Below are positions 17,404 through 26,222 of a stretch of DNA of 64,000 nucleotides, piece by piece. Each line of letters starts with the position of its first letter. Positions within the stretch are counted from its first letter, which is position 1. The notes under the pieces are model-generated. The model saw nothing but the letters and a program-made list of their open reading frames with translations. It was not told the DNA's origin and searched no databases. Origin of the DNA: JADKIH01 sp031417555. Its GTDB lineage: Bacteria > Bacteroidota > Bacteroidia > AKYH767-A > 2013-40CM-41-45. Position numbers and translations under genes: made by a program. The stretch covers positions 1-64,000 of the forward strand of contig JANOVV010000046.1 in NCBI GenBank assembly GCA_031417555.1, read 5' to 3'.

Positions 17404-18294
17404 TTAAAGAGACGATAAAAGTACGAGAATAGCTTCATCAACATTATCATTTTCTAAAAGACTTTTAGCCAACAGGTGTAATTTTTCCTGTAAAAGATTT
17501 TTATCATGACCGAAACGTTTAAATAATTCTTTCATAAAATCTTTTCTACTAAAATCAATGATAGCATTTTCATTGGGAAGTACACTAATATTTCCCAATT
17601 GTCCAAGATTATTTCCGGAAAGTATATGACTTTGTCTGATTGATTCGGGTAAATTGTCAATACCGATGCCCGGAATACTCAGCGGCTTTGAAACTTCAAA
17701 TAATGCAGAGTCGGAAGCACGGCAATATAAATCGGAACCCATTCGGGCAACCAAATCAATTTTATTCGGATCGATTTTAGAATCAGGAGTCAATACCGCT
17801 TCATCAATATGCATGAGAAGAATTTCACAAATGATGAGATTGGCAGCGCCGCCCATTTTTCCGGTTTCTTTTACTTCAAGTACTTTACATTCCATTTGAA
17901 CCGGTGATTCTTTTACACGGAAAGGTTTTACAATGTGAGAAGGAACAGGAGTGAAGCCCGCTTTAATGAATTCATTTACACCTTTGGGATATTCGGAACT
18001 GGCAAGTGAAGCTTGCCTTACCATGGCGTAGTTTACAACGTTTATTACGACTTCTTTTGTTTCATAAATATTCTCCAACGTGTGTTTTATTGTATTGTCT
18101 CTTACACGTCTTGCCGGTGAAAATACAACTACGGGAGGATTGCTGCCAAATGCATTAAAAAAACTGAATGGAGCAAGATTGGGATGTCCATCTTTGTCTA
18201 CCGTACTAGCAAAAGCAATAGGCCGCGGTGCAATAGCCGATAACATATAACTATGAAAAACATTTGTTTTTATTTCTTTGGGATCTATGAGCAT
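17404..18294 (-). CDS. Flavin reductase-like (FMN-binding split barrel) protein
   Basis: This 296-aa cytoplasmic protein has a flavin-reductase-like split barrel in residues 1-200. It opens with the motif SAIAPRPIAFASTVDKDGHPNLAPFSFF (about 19-46), followed by PPVVVFSP and NVVNYAMVRQAS. These match the FMN-binding DIM6/NTAB type. The C-terminal 90 residues (ending in short helices rich in Leu) are an addition of unknown role. Such proteins reduce FMN or serve as oxidoreductases in aromatic metabolism; the substrate here is unknown. It stands alone on the minus strand. Confidence 0.8.
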   Translation of the reverse strand: MLIDPKEIKTNVFHSYMLSAIAPRPIAFASTVDKDGHPNLAPFSFFNAFGSNPPVVVFSPARRVRDNTIKHTLENIYETKEVVINVVNYAMVRQASLASSEYPKGVNEFIKAGFTPVPSHIVKPFRVKESPVQMECKVLEVKETGKMGGAANLIICEILLMHIDEAVLTPDSKIDPNKIDLVARMGSDLYCRASDSALFEVSKPLSIPGIGIDNLPESIRQSHILSGNNLGQLGNISVLPNENAIIDFSRKDFMKELFKRFGHDKNLLQEKLHLLAKSLLENDNVDEAILVLLSSL

Positions 18295-18748
18295 GGATGG
18301 TGTTTAAATGTTAATCGTTAATGCGGAATTTATTATACCCTTTCAGGGTTGGCGTAAGATCGTTCACTTATTTTATAATACTATCATCCCTTTGGGCAAT
18401 GTCATTAAGTTAAGGTTCATTTGCCACAAAAACACGAAGACACAAAATTACTGGTATTTTTATTAGTAGTGTTTTTGTGTTTTTGTGGCAAAAAAAACAT
18501 GACCAATTTCTTAACTTAATGACATTGCCCTTCGGGATTTTACATTATCAACTCCGAAGGAGTGGCATTTTTGTAAAATGAAATCCGTCGGTAAGCCTTT
18601 CAATCCCGAAGGGATTACATAAAATTTCCTCTCTTAGCCTGACGCATATGTGATGGCTATCGGGATTGATACATGATACTAATTTGGTTGAACAAGGTAC
18701 AAATGTTAGTGAATTACTTTTTAAAAATAAATTTTAGCTGGCATTAAG
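18295..18748. repeat. Repeat-rich gap with a 137-bp nested inverted repeat
   Basis: No gene is present. Two concentric arm pairs form a long hairpin: a perfect 21-bp outer pair (18394-18414 with 18510-18530) and a perfect 16-bp inner pair (18420-18435 with 18477-18492, TTTGCCACAAAAACAC). Around it are several short hairpins built on CCCGAAGGG-type cores, such as AATCCCGAAGGGATT near 18602-18616. Positions 18635-18670 repeat the motif found at 381-416. This looks like an accumulation of dispersed non-coding repeats. Confidence 0.8.
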
Positions 18749-19090
18749 TTATCTTTTTACAATTATAAAGTAAAAAGCCAGAAAGAGGATAAGTCCGATG
18801 ATAAAAAACCCCAGCAAAAGAGAAAAAATATAAAATTTCGAAAAGATAGGTTGCTTTGATTTCAGCCTTTTCTTCATTCTTCTTTTTAACTCATGTGTAA
18901 TTGAATAAATATGTTTTGCATTGTCCATTTCAGTGAGGCCTTTTAAAGCATCAGAGCAAAGTTCGCAATGCAAAATGTGATTTTCGATAATTGTATATTC
19001 ATTTCCAGAAAACTGCCGACGATGATATTTTAATAAATCATCGCTGCTTAAGTGATTGTCTGGAAAATTTTCCGTTTTATATGTTGTCAT
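18749..19090 (-). CDS. Putative zinc-finger anti-sigma factor
   Basis: The 113-aa protein has an H-x3-C-x2-C motif (HILHCELC, about residues 39-46) typical of zf-HC2 anti-sigma domains. A basic stretch (KRRMKKRLKSK) and one C-terminal membrane segment (about 86-109) follow. It overlaps the end of the sigma factor gene by 14 bp, which is the usual arrangement of an ECF sigma factor with its membrane-bound regulator. It presumably holds the sigma factor inactive until an envelope signal arrives. The signal is unknown. Confidence 0.75.
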   Translation of the reverse strand: MTTYKTENFPDNHLSSDDLLKYHRRQFSGNEYTIIENHILHCELCSDALKGLTEMDNAKHIYSITHELKRRMKKRLKSKQPIFSKFYIFSLLLGFFIIGLILFLAFYFIIVKR

Positions 19091-19643
19091 TTGATTTTTT
19101 CAAGAGGATAATTTTCAGATTTCTTTTACCATTCTGAATATAACTTTTTACTTCATTCATACTAAATTTTGTCTTTTCACTAATTTCCTGATAACTCATT
19201 TTTTTAATATAAAATAAATCGATACATAGTTTTTGTTCTTTATTCAACATATTTATAGCATCGTCAAGAAAAGGAAGATAAAACTCTTCGAAACTATTCT
19301 CTTCTTCATCAATGTTGTCGGGAATATTTTCCGTAATGAGAGGGAAATTCTTTTTTTTCGACAGAAATCGAAAGCAATAGTTTTTTGTAACTGTATGTAG
19401 CCAGGAGGAAAAGTTGTGAATGCTGTACACAGTCAGGTCGCGCGGTATTTTTTCAAATATCTGTATTACGGCATCTTTGCTGTCTTCTTCGTTTTTCAGA
19501 AATTTCATACAAACAGCGAAAACAAGATGGCTGTAGCGGTTAAAAAGTATTCCTATAATAAGAGTATCCGGATTTGTCCGATAGGAGAATATTAATTCTT
19601 CATCGCTTTTATTTGACCCTTTTCCGGATTTTATGAATTGCAT
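19077..19643 (-). CDS. ECF-family RNA polymerase sigma factor
   Basis: The 188-aa protein shows sigma region 2 (FNRYSHLVFAVCMKFLKNEEDSKDAVIQIFEKI, about 28-62; then SSWLHTVTKNYCFRFLSKKK) and sigma region 4 with a helix-turn-helix (LCIDLFYIKKMSYQEISEKT). This is the group 4 layout without regions 1 and 3. The overlapping downstream gene encodes its likely anti-sigma factor. No autoregulated promoter is evident in the 115-bp gap before it. The regulon is unknown. Confidence 0.88.
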   Translation of the reverse strand: MQFIKSGKGSNKSDEELIFSYRTNPDTLIIGILFNRYSHLVFAVCMKFLKNEEDSKDAVIQIFEKIPRDLTVYSIHNFSSWLHTVTKNYCFRFLSKKKNFPLITENIPDNIDEEENSFEEFYLPFLDDAINMLNKEQKLCIDLFYIKKMSYQEISEKTKFSMNEVKSYIQNGKRNLKIILLKKSNDNI

Positions 19644-19717
19644 AAGAATGATTACTAATCAGAGATAGAAAAATAGGGTTTTTCCATAATTACAAATGAA
19701 AGGAAAGAAAAAAAATG

Positions 19718-19725
19718 TATCTTCG
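19718..19725 (+). promoter_or_regulatory. -7 box for tRNA-Leu
   Basis: TATCTTCG is a one-base variant of TAnnTTTG, 33 nt before the first base of the tRNA. Confidence 0.5.
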
Positions 19726-19758
19726 CGTCCTTTCTAAATTAAAATCATCACAATTTAC

Positions 19759-19840
19759 GCGGGCGTGGCGTAATTGGCAGCCGCACCAGACTTAGGATCT
19801 GGCGGAGCAATCCGTGGGGGTTCGAGTCCCTTCGCCCGCA
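19759..19840 (+). tRNA. tRNA-Leu (anticodon UAG)
   Basis: The acceptor stem GCGGGCG (19759-19765) pairs with CGCCCGC (19833-19839), with discriminator A at 19840. The anticodon arm is CCAGA-CTTAGGA-TCTGG, which puts TAG at the anticodon. The T arm contains GGTTCGAGTCC. The long variable arm and total of 82 nt fit a class II tRNA. The CCA end is not encoded. Confidence 0.95.
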
Positions 19841-19851
19841 CATAAAAAATT

Positions 19852-19905
19852 GTATCAAGTATCAGGTATCAAGTATCATGATACTTGATACCTGATACTT
19901 GATAC
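19852..19905. repeat. 54-bp perfect palindrome of GTATCAA-type heptamers
   Basis: The whole segment equals its own reverse complement, with no spacer. Each half is four heptamer-like units (GTATCAA, GTATCAG, GTATCAA, GTATCAT). It lies 11 bp after the tRNA and 7 bp before the trigger factor start codon. As RNA it would form a 27-bp stem but has no T run, so it is not a standard terminator. It could affect tig translation or separate the two transcripts. Confidence 0.9.
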
Positions 19906-19912
19906 GAATAGT

Positions 19913-21286
19913 ATGAATATTTCAAAACGTCAAAATGGTGAATTAAACGCCATTATTACAATCGAAGTAAAGCCTGAGGATTATCAGCCAAGAGTTGATG
20001 AAACCATTAAAAATTACAGGAAGAGTGCCAATATTCCCGGTTTCAGACCCGGACATGTACCAGCCGGCATCATTAAAAAGAAATACGGTAAAGAAGTTCT
20101 TGTTGAAGAATTGAATCGATTATTGGGAGAAGAGCTTGTAAATTATCTGCGCGACAATAATATTGATGTTTTGGGTTCGCCGCTTCCCGTTCAGAAACTT
20201 GAACAATTGACTTTTGCAGAAGGCGAAAATTTCAGTTTTGATTATGAAATTGGAATTGCTCCGGCAGTGAATGTCAGCATGCCCGATTCTAAAATTCCAT
20301 TTTATCTTATAAAAGTTGACGACAAAATGGTTGATGATGATATCAATGAAATGCGTCGTCGTTATGGTAAATTTTCGAATCCGGAATCTGCTGAAATTAC
20401 CTCTGTTCTTTATGGTGAATTTTCCGAATTAAATGAAAATGGTGAATTAAAAGAGGGAGGAAATACGACAACGACAACCCTTTCCATTGAGATGATCAAA
20501 GATGCTGATGAGCAAAAAAAATTCATTGGTATTAAGAAGGATGAAGTAGTGCGTTTTAATCCTATAAAAACATTAAAGAATGAAACGGAAGTTTCAGCCA
20601 TGTTGAAGATAGAAAAAAGCTCGGCTTCATTAAACGCTGATTATAATTTTACTGTTAAGACAGTTAATAAAATTGAGAAAGCAGATTTAAATCAGGAGTT
20701 TTTTGATAAAGCTTTTGGTGAAGACGTCGTTCATAATGAAGAAGAATTCAAAGCTAAAATCCGTGAAGGAATCGCTTCTTATTTTGAAAAAGAAAGCGAT
20801 AAAAAATTCCAGAAAGATATTCGAACCACATTCCTGGAAGAAAATAAACTTCCATTGCCGGATGATTTTTTAAAGAGAATGCTTAAGACCAGACAAGAGA
20901 AAGCTATTGATGATCATGAATTCGAACATCAGTATTTTCATTTGGCTGAAGATCTTAAATGGGATCTTATTCAAAATAAAATTGCAACAGATCAGACAAT
21001 TGTTGTGGGTCATGAAGATATTCTTCAAACAGGCAGGGTATTAATTTCCCAGCAATTCGCTCAGTACGGAATTGCTCCTCCCGATAATGAAAAACTCGAT
21101 GAATTGGTTTTAACTTATCTTCAAAAAGATGATAATAATGAAAGATTAGGACGCACTCTTTTGAGTCATAAGGTTTTCGATTATCTGAAGAAAAATTTGA
21201 AGTTGAATATGATAGAGCTTCCTTACGAAGATTTTATTGCAAAACTTAAAGAAAAGACAGAACACGAAACAGAGCATCACCATTAG
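19913..21286 (+). CDS. tig: Trigger factor
   Basis: Trigger factor is the ribosome-bound chaperone that receives nascent chains at the exit tunnel. The 457-aa protein has the N-terminal ribosome-docking domain with the signature GFRPGHVP (43-50), a middle region where the FKBP-like prolyl isomerase domain sits (about 150-260), and a long helical C-terminal domain. The middle domain shows little of the usual FKBP active-site pattern, as is often seen in Bacteroidota. The tail ends in a His-rich stretch (TEHETEHHH). clpP and clpX lie downstream, separated here by a toxin-antitoxin-like pair. Confidence 0.93.
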   Translation: MNISKRQNGELNAIITIEVKPEDYQPRVDETIKNYRKSANIPGFRPGHVPAGIIKKKYGKEVLVEELNRLLGEELVNYLRDNNIDVLGSPLPVQKLEQLTFAEGENFSFDYEIGIAPAVNVSMPDSKIPFYLIKVDDKMVDDDINEMRRRYGKFSNPESAEITSVLYGEFSELNENGELKEGGNTTTTTLSIEMIKDADEQKKFIGIKKDEVVRFNPIKTLKNETEVSAMLKIEKSSASLNADYNFTVKTVNKIEKADLNQEFFDKAFGEDVVHNEEEFKAKIREGIASYFEKESDKKFQKDIRTTFLEENKLPLPDDFLKRMLKTRQEKAIDDHEFEHQYFHLAEDLKWDLIQNKIATDQTIVVGHEDILQTGRVLISQQFAQYGIAPPDNEKLDELVLTYLQKDDNNERLGRTLLSHKVFDYLKKNLKLNMIELPYEDFIAKLKEKTEHETEHHH

Positions 21287-21595
21287 AATTTGGTGTACTT
21301 TAATTCGTATATTAATTGATTGTGATGATTTTTCTTTCCTTTACAAAACAAGGAAGAAAACAGTTGTTGAAAAATTCACAATTCTACTTTCAAATTGTGC
21401 AGCGTAGAGTTAAATGGAATGATTTGGTTGAAAAGACATAATAACAAATAAGGACGTAAAGTCAATATTTATTATTTTTTTGCTTAAAAATGCATGTTTT
21501 TTAAGGTTCTTTTTTTTACTATCTTTAATGAGAATAAAATAAATATAACAAATATTAATTTTGTTCGTTTAATTTGAATCTATATTTGAAACATT
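21287..21595. other. 309-bp gap before the HicB-like gene
   Basis: No gene is seen. TATATTTG at 21581-21588 is an exact TAnnTTTG match, with TTTG at 21560-21563 as a -33 candidate at slightly short spacing (17 bp rather than 19). It probably drives the HicB-like gene, whose ATG follows 7 nt later. The rest is AT-rich without recognisable structure. Confidence 0.5.
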
Positions 21596-21979
21596 ATGGC
21601 TAAAGAAAAATTCCGTTCCAGCATCGAAATTGGAGGCAAAGAGAGGATCGATGTCGGCCTTTCAATTCTTATTTGGAAGGACGAAAATGATATTCACTAC
21701 TATTATTCACCAGCTTTAGACATTACAGGCTATGGTAAATCCGAAACCGATGCTCGTAAATCTTTTGAATTTACTTTAAATGATTTTGTTACATATACAC
21801 ACAACAAGAAAACAATTTTCGAAGAGCTCGAGAAATTAGGATGGACAATTAATAAAAAGAAAAAAAGAGCTATACCTCCAACCGAAGAAGAGTTATTAAA
21901 AGATAACGAAAACTATAAAAATCTTTATAAAACTGAGGGTGTAAGACAAGAGCAACAACAAATAGAACTCGCGCTTTAA
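21596..21979 (+). CDS. HicB-like antitoxin
   Basis: The 127-aa protein resembles HicB-type partial RNase H-fold antitoxins: IWKDENDIHYYYSPALDITG, YGKSETDARKSFEFTLNDFV, and KKTIFEELEKLGW. The Lys-rich C-terminal third lacks an obvious helix-turn-helix or ribbon-helix-helix. The next gene encodes a HicA-like protein, which supports a type II toxin-antitoxin pair in the antitoxin-first order. Bacteroidota carry many such pairs. The antitoxin role is inferred from family and context. Confidence 0.7.
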   Translation: MAKEKFRSSIEIGGKERIDVGLSILIWKDENDIHYYYSPALDITGYGKSETDARKSFEFTLNDFVTYTHNKKTIFEELEKLGWTINKKKKRAIPPTEEELLKDNENYKNLYKTEGVRQEQQQIELAL

Positions 21980-22059
21980 TTATTCAAATTATCTCTTCTC
22001 ATCATCTGCGCAATATATCAGTTTCACAATTTGAATCTTTTTTAGAATTAGTACATTGT

Positions 22060-22284
22060 ATGGATATAACACACAAAGGCGGACATCATCAAAAGTGGAC
22101 AAGATCAGATTTAACAAGACCAATTATATTTCAGAAAAAAATAGACCCTATTCCTGAATTTATTGTAAAAAATAACTTAAGAGTATTGGGTTATAGTAAG
22201 GAGAATTTTTTTGAGGTATTAGAATCCATAAAAGAAGTTGTTAAAAACAAATCTGAGTATATTTTAATAGACTGCAAGAAGTAG
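22060..22284 (+). CDS. HicA-like mRNA interferase toxin, start uncertain
   Basis: From this ATG the frame encodes 74 aa: a HicA-type core with KGGHHQKWTRSD (the His of the GxH motif is the expected catalytic residue), RPIIFQKKIDPIPEFIVKNN and LRVLGYSKENFFEVL. The true protein probably begins earlier. The frame stays open upstream and encodes LRNISVSQFESFLELVHC, which is the first helix of the HicA fold, but no ATG, GTG or TTG exists there; only ATC (21991), ATT or CTG (22006) are available. It may use a non-canonical start or be an inactivated toxin. Confidence 0.65.
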   Translation: MDITHKGGHHQKWTRSDLTRPIIFQKKIDPIPEFIVKNNLRVLGYSKENFFEVLESIKEVVKNKSEYILIDCKK

Positions 22285-22508
22285 TTTTTAATCAATTAAA
22301 TGGCATTATATGCAATCACATTTCCCATTTTTCCCTACTCTTTTAGTCATTGCTTTAGCTATCTCGTAAAAGTTTCCCCTTTTGTTGAAAACTATTTACA
22401 GGAAACATTCGTTAAGCAGTTCAGCCATATAATTTTGGAACGTTGAAATAATTTTTGATTTTAACCGTCAATACTTTTAGCATTAACTTAAAAAAAAATA
22501 AAAAATTT
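22285..22508. other. Gap before clpP
   Basis: No gene is seen. An in-frame TTG at 22455 would extend ClpP by 18 low-complexity residues and is rejected as the start. No promoter match is clear. Confidence 0.4.
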
Positions 22509-23192
22509 ATGAATTACGCAGATGAGTTCCGTAAGTATGCCGTTAAGCATCGCGGCATCAGCAGTTTAACCGTTGACAGTTTTGTTTCTGCAGTTCGGTC
22601 CGATTACATTTCTCCGACGATTATAGAAGAGCGTCAGCTTAATATTGCAACGATGGATGTGTTTTCCCGTCTTATGATGGATAGAATCATTTTCCTTGGT
22701 GTAGGTATTAATGATTACGTTTCAAATATTATCCAGGCACAACTTCTTTTTCTGGAATCAGTTGATTCTAAAAAAGACATTCAAATTTATATGAATAGTC
22801 CGGGAGGTTCTGTTTATGCAGGATTAGGTATTTACGATACCATGCAATTTATTCAACCACAGATTGCAACAATTTGCACAGGCATGGCAGCATCGATGGG
22901 TGCAGTATTAATGTGTGCCGGCGCCAAAGGAAAACGTGCAGCCTTAAAACATGCAAGAGTAATGATTCACCAGCCAATGGGTGGAGCCGAAGGCCAGGCA
23001 TCGGATATTGAAATCACAGCAAGAGAAATACAGAAACTCAAAAAGGAATTGTACGACATCATTGCTTTACACAGCGGACAGGAATATGAAAAAGTATATA
23101 AAGATTCTGATCGTGATTACTGGATGACAGCTGAAGAGGCGAAAGCGTATGGTATGATTGATGAAGTTTTGACCAGAAAGAAAACAGCTTAA
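22509..23192 (+). CDS. clpP: ATP-dependent Clp protease proteolytic subunit
   Basis: ClpP forms the tetradecameric serine protease chamber that degrades substrates fed by ClpX or ClpA/C. From the ATG at 22509 it has 227 aa. The catalytic triad is Ser129 (GMAASMG), His154 (MIHQPMGG) and Asp203 (KDSDRDYWM). NSPGGSVYAGLGIYD (96-110) forms the substrate-binding strand and oxyanion region. The N-terminal 30 or so residues are longer than in E. coli and may be a propeptide. clpX follows after a terminator-like hairpin, so the two may be transcribed separately. Confidence 0.95.
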   Translation: MNYADEFRKYAVKHRGISSLTVDSFVSAVRSDYISPTIIEERQLNIATMDVFSRLMMDRIIFLGVGINDYVSNIIQAQLLFLESVDSKKDIQIYMNSPGGSVYAGLGIYDTMQFIQPQIATICTGMAASMGAVLMCAGAKGKRAALKHARVMIHQPMGGAEGQASDIEITAREIQKLKKELYDIIALHSGQEYEKVYKDSDRDYWMTAEEAKAYGMIDEVLTRKKTA

Positions 23193-23207
23193 TATTTATC
23201 GAAGATT

Positions 23208-23263
23208 GAAGATTGAAAATTGAATTGTAAAACCACTTTTCACTTTTCAATCTTCATTTTTTT
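23208..23263 (+). terminator. Hairpin with T run after clpP
   Basis: Arms of 12 bp (23208-23219 with 23244-23255) are followed by A and eight T residues. The left arm is made of GAAGATT heptamers, so this is also a repeat locus. Confidence 0.65.
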
Positions 23264-23340
23264 CGCATTTTAAGGGTTGATTTTTAGAACAATTAAGATT
23301 AGCTTGCGTTTAATTTTTTAATCGTAATGCATTTTTTTAT

Positions 23341-24582
23341 ATGAAAAATCAGAAGGAAATTAAATGTTCGTTTTGTGGACGTGATAAAAGTGAAACTTAT
23401 GTCCTTATTGCCGGAATAACCGGCCATATTTGTGACCAATGCATTCAGCAGGCTCAGAACATTCTTAATGATGAGATGAACAGCAAGCTTAAGAATACGA
23501 TAAGCTCTCATCTCACACTCTTAAAGCCCGTTGAAATCAAAAAATTTCTTGATCAATATGTTATCGGCCAGGACGATGCAAAAAAAGTTTTAGCTGTTTC
23601 CGTTTACAATCATTATAAGCGTATCTCCAGTAAAATAAAAAAGCAAGATGAAATTGAGATTGAAAAATCGAATATTATTCTTGTAGGAGAAACAGGTACA
23701 GGAAAAACCTTGTTAGCGAGAACTATTGCTAAAATGTTAAACGTTCCATTTTGTATTGCCGATGCCACCGTTTTAACAGAAGCGGGTTATGTTGGAGAAG
23801 ATGTAGAAAGTATATTGTCACGATTATTACAATCATCCGATTACGATGTAGCCGCGGCTGAAAGAGGCATCGTTTATATTGATGAAATAGATAAGATTGC
23901 CCGTAAGAGTGATAATCCATCCATTACACGGGATGTGAGCGGTGAAGGTGTTCAGCAGGCATTGTTAAAATTACTGGAAGGCTCAATAGTAAATGTTCCG
24001 CCTCAAGGAGGACGTAAGCATCCGGAGCAAAAGATGATTGCTATGGATACGCAAAACATTCTTTTCATTTGTGGAGGTGCTTTTGATGGCATAGAAAAGA
24101 AAATTGCGAAAAGACTTCAATCACATGCCATCGGTTACAAAGCCGGCCGTGATTCTGATCAGATAGATAAAACAAATTTTTTACAGTATATAAATCCGGT
24201 GGATTTAAAAGCATTTGGTTTAATACCAGAGCTAATCGGACGATTGCCAATCATCACTCATTTAGAACCACTTGATAAAGCAGCCTTGCGTGCTATATTA
24301 ACAGAGCCGAAGAATGCTATAATAAAGCAATATGAAAAACTTTTCCAGCTTGAGACGTTGAATCTTGTCATTGAAAAAAACGTACTCGATTTTATTGTTG
24401 ATAAAGCATATGAATTTAAACTGGGCGCCCGTGGACTTCGTTCTATTTGCGAAGCGATTTTATTGGATGCCATGTTTGAAGTTCCATCAGCCAAACACAG
24501 TTCAAAAGATTTTACGATTACATTGGCTTATGCAAAAGAGAAATTTGCTAAAACGAATGTGAATAAGTTGAAGGTGGCTTAG
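23341..24582 (+). CDS. clpX: ATP-dependent Clp protease ATP-binding subunit ClpX
   Basis: ClpX is the AAA+ unfoldase that delivers proteins to ClpP. The 413-aa protein has the N-terminal C4 zinc-binding domain (Cys9, Cys12, Cys31, Cys34), Walker A GETGTGKT (116-123), the pore loop GYVGEDVE (149-156), Walker B IVYIDEID (177-184), the RKH-like region GGRKHPEQ and sensor 2 GARGLRSI. Its length is normal. The gene sits 148 bp after clpP, the usual order after tig. Confidence 0.96.
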   Translation: MKNQKEIKCSFCGRDKSETYVLIAGITGHICDQCIQQAQNILNDEMNSKLKNTISSHLTLLKPVEIKKFLDQYVIGQDDAKKVLAVSVYNHYKRISSKIKKQDEIEIEKSNIILVGETGTGKTLLARTIAKMLNVPFCIADATVLTEAGYVGEDVESILSRLLQSSDYDVAAAERGIVYIDEIDKIARKSDNPSITRDVSGEGVQQALLKLLEGSIVNVPPQGGRKHPEQKMIAMDTQNILFICGGAFDGIEKKIAKRLQSHAIGYKAGRDSDQIDKTNFLQYINPVDLKAFGLIPELIGRLPIITHLEPLDKAALRAILTEPKNAIIKQYEKLFQLETLNLVIEKNVLDFIVDKAYEFKLGARGLRSICEAILLDAMFEVPSAKHSSKDFTITLAYAKEKFAKTNVNKLKVA

Positions 24583-24638
24583 TTTTTACAATCCTTTTTA
24601 TTAATAAGATTATAAAGTTTAAGTCTAAATAGTTTTAG

Positions 24639-26222
24639 TTATTTTGTAAAGCTTACGATTGCAAATTGATCTTTTCTTCTTTTCTCTCCAAACAAAAGTA
24701 TTTCATGATCATTTATCTGATCACAAACTTTTGGACGAATACCTACTTCTATATCAGCATCATTTATTAATGCTTCTAGTGTTTTTTTACCATCTTTATC
24801 AATTGTTGCCAGTGTAACAATGCCATCTTTGTCCCTGAAAGAATAGTTTTTAATATAACCTTGCTTTTTTGGTTTTAAGTTTTCACGACTGTCATTGTAA
24901 ATGAATCTTAGTTTGTCATCAGTTACTGCCAGAGCAAAAGACGAATAAAATCCACCATCGTTTGAGCTAATCTGTCGTTTTGAAATTGTTTCGGACCAAT
25001 CAATCTTTCCTGAATTATCGATATTTACAATTATAATATTGTTGTAATGATAAGTATAGATGGTAGATGTGGTTTTTCCATTATACACGGTAGTTGTTCG
25101 TATGAAAAATTGTTCACCTATAAGTATTATACCCCCATCACTGCGTTTTACCAGGTCATGCAGATCATACTCAAATAGTTCCTGATCTTTTCCTTTTTCA
25201 TCTTTTTTACGTACTTTTTTTTCTTCTTTTTCTGTCATTCCCTGAGTGATAAAATCAATATCAAATTCTTTAAAACTTGAATTCTTGATTTCCTTTGTTT
25301 GTCCATTTAGAACAAGATAATAAGCTCCATCAACGGAGAAATTACCTTTTTTAGAATAGAAGCCACCAGCGATTATATCTCCATTTTCATTTATAGAAAA
25401 TGAAATATCCGTTATGAATTTATCGTCAAGCTTGATTTCATAGTCGACTTTATTTTCGCCATTATTTGTATAAGCTAATAAATGGTAAGAAAAATTTTGT
25501 TTTCCACGTTTATATTCTTTAACTTTTTCTTTGTACAGTTTACCTAATATATAGGCATTCCCGTTTTTATCACATGCAAATTGATTGCGGGTAAAAAGTT
25601 CGCTGGCATAAGGTATCTGGAAATTTTTTTTCCAAATCGAATTAAGTGAGTTATCACACATTATAATAGTGAACTGCTCATTCTCATTTTTTTCTGTTGG
25701 AATACCAATAGAAATCATAAGTTTAGCATCTTTACTCTCCACTTCAATTGTTTTAGTTGTAGTTATTTCAAAATAACCTTTGTCGCGTGATGATAGGTAA
25801 GTTAATTCTGTGATTTTTTTTGTTTTCCCGGTAGCATTCAATGTGCTTTTATTTATTTCCTGATAGTTTAACTCTCTTGTCTTATCACTACGATTAGTAT
25901 TAGACTTAAATACTAAAAGTTTTTCGTTAAAATATCTGCACCCTTCAAATTCATATTTTATTTTTGTTTCAGGATCTTTTTCTTCAAATTTATACTCTCC
26001 CACATTATTTAATTTTGTATTGATTTTTTGAATGACGATATCTCTTTTATCATAACCTTTAATATAATATCCGGAATCATCATACCCAAGAACGGATGAA
26101 ATAGTGCTTCTTTTGGACCCCTCGAGCTCAGGCCCCCACTTAATAGTTACCTCTTTTATTGGTGAAAAGGCAAAAAGAGAAGATATTACAAATATCAAAG
26201 TTATTAATGTATATTTTTTCAT
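24639..26222 (-). CDS. Exported protein of unknown function
   Basis: I recognise no named domain. The 527-aa protein has a clear signal peptide (MKKYTLITLIFVISSLFAF). The mature part is rich in alternating strands with repeated patterns of the type NGNAYILGKLY, NGDIIAGGFYSKKG, DGGIILIGEQFF and DGIVTLATIDKDGK. These resemble the blades of a large beta-propeller, as in many Bacteroidota secreted proteins. It is convergent with clpX and divergent from the protease gene at 26345. Confidence 0.7.
   Translation of the reverse strand: MKKYTLITLIFVISSLFAFSPIKEVTIKWGPELEGSKRSTISSVLGYDDSGYYIKGYDKRDIVIQKINTKLNNVGEYKFEEKDPETKIKYEFEGCRYFNEKLLVFKSNTNRSDKTRELNYQEINKSTLNATGKTKKITELTYLSSRDKGYFEITTTKTIEVESKDAKLMISIGIPTEKNENEQFTIIMCDNSLNSIWKKNFQIPYASELFTRNQFACDKNGNAYILGKLYKEKVKEYKRGKQNFSYHLLAYTNNGENKVDYEIKLDDKFITDISFSINENGDIIAGGFYSKKGNFSVDGAYYLVLNGQTKEIKNSSFKEFDIDFITQGMTEKEEKKVRKKDEKGKDQELFEYDLHDLVKRSDGGIILIGEQFFIRTTTVYNGKTTSTIYTYHYNNIIIVNIDNSGKIDWSETISKRQISSNDGGFYSSFALAVTDDKLRFIYNDSRENLKPKKQGYIKNYSFRDKDGIVTLATIDKDGKKTLEALINDADIEVGIRPKVCDQINDHEILLFGEKRRKDQFAIVSFTK

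Noticed and set aside
19906..19912. 54-bp palindrome as an intrinsic terminator of tRNA-Leu
   Set aside because: No T run follows the stem; the next bases run straight into the tig start codon.
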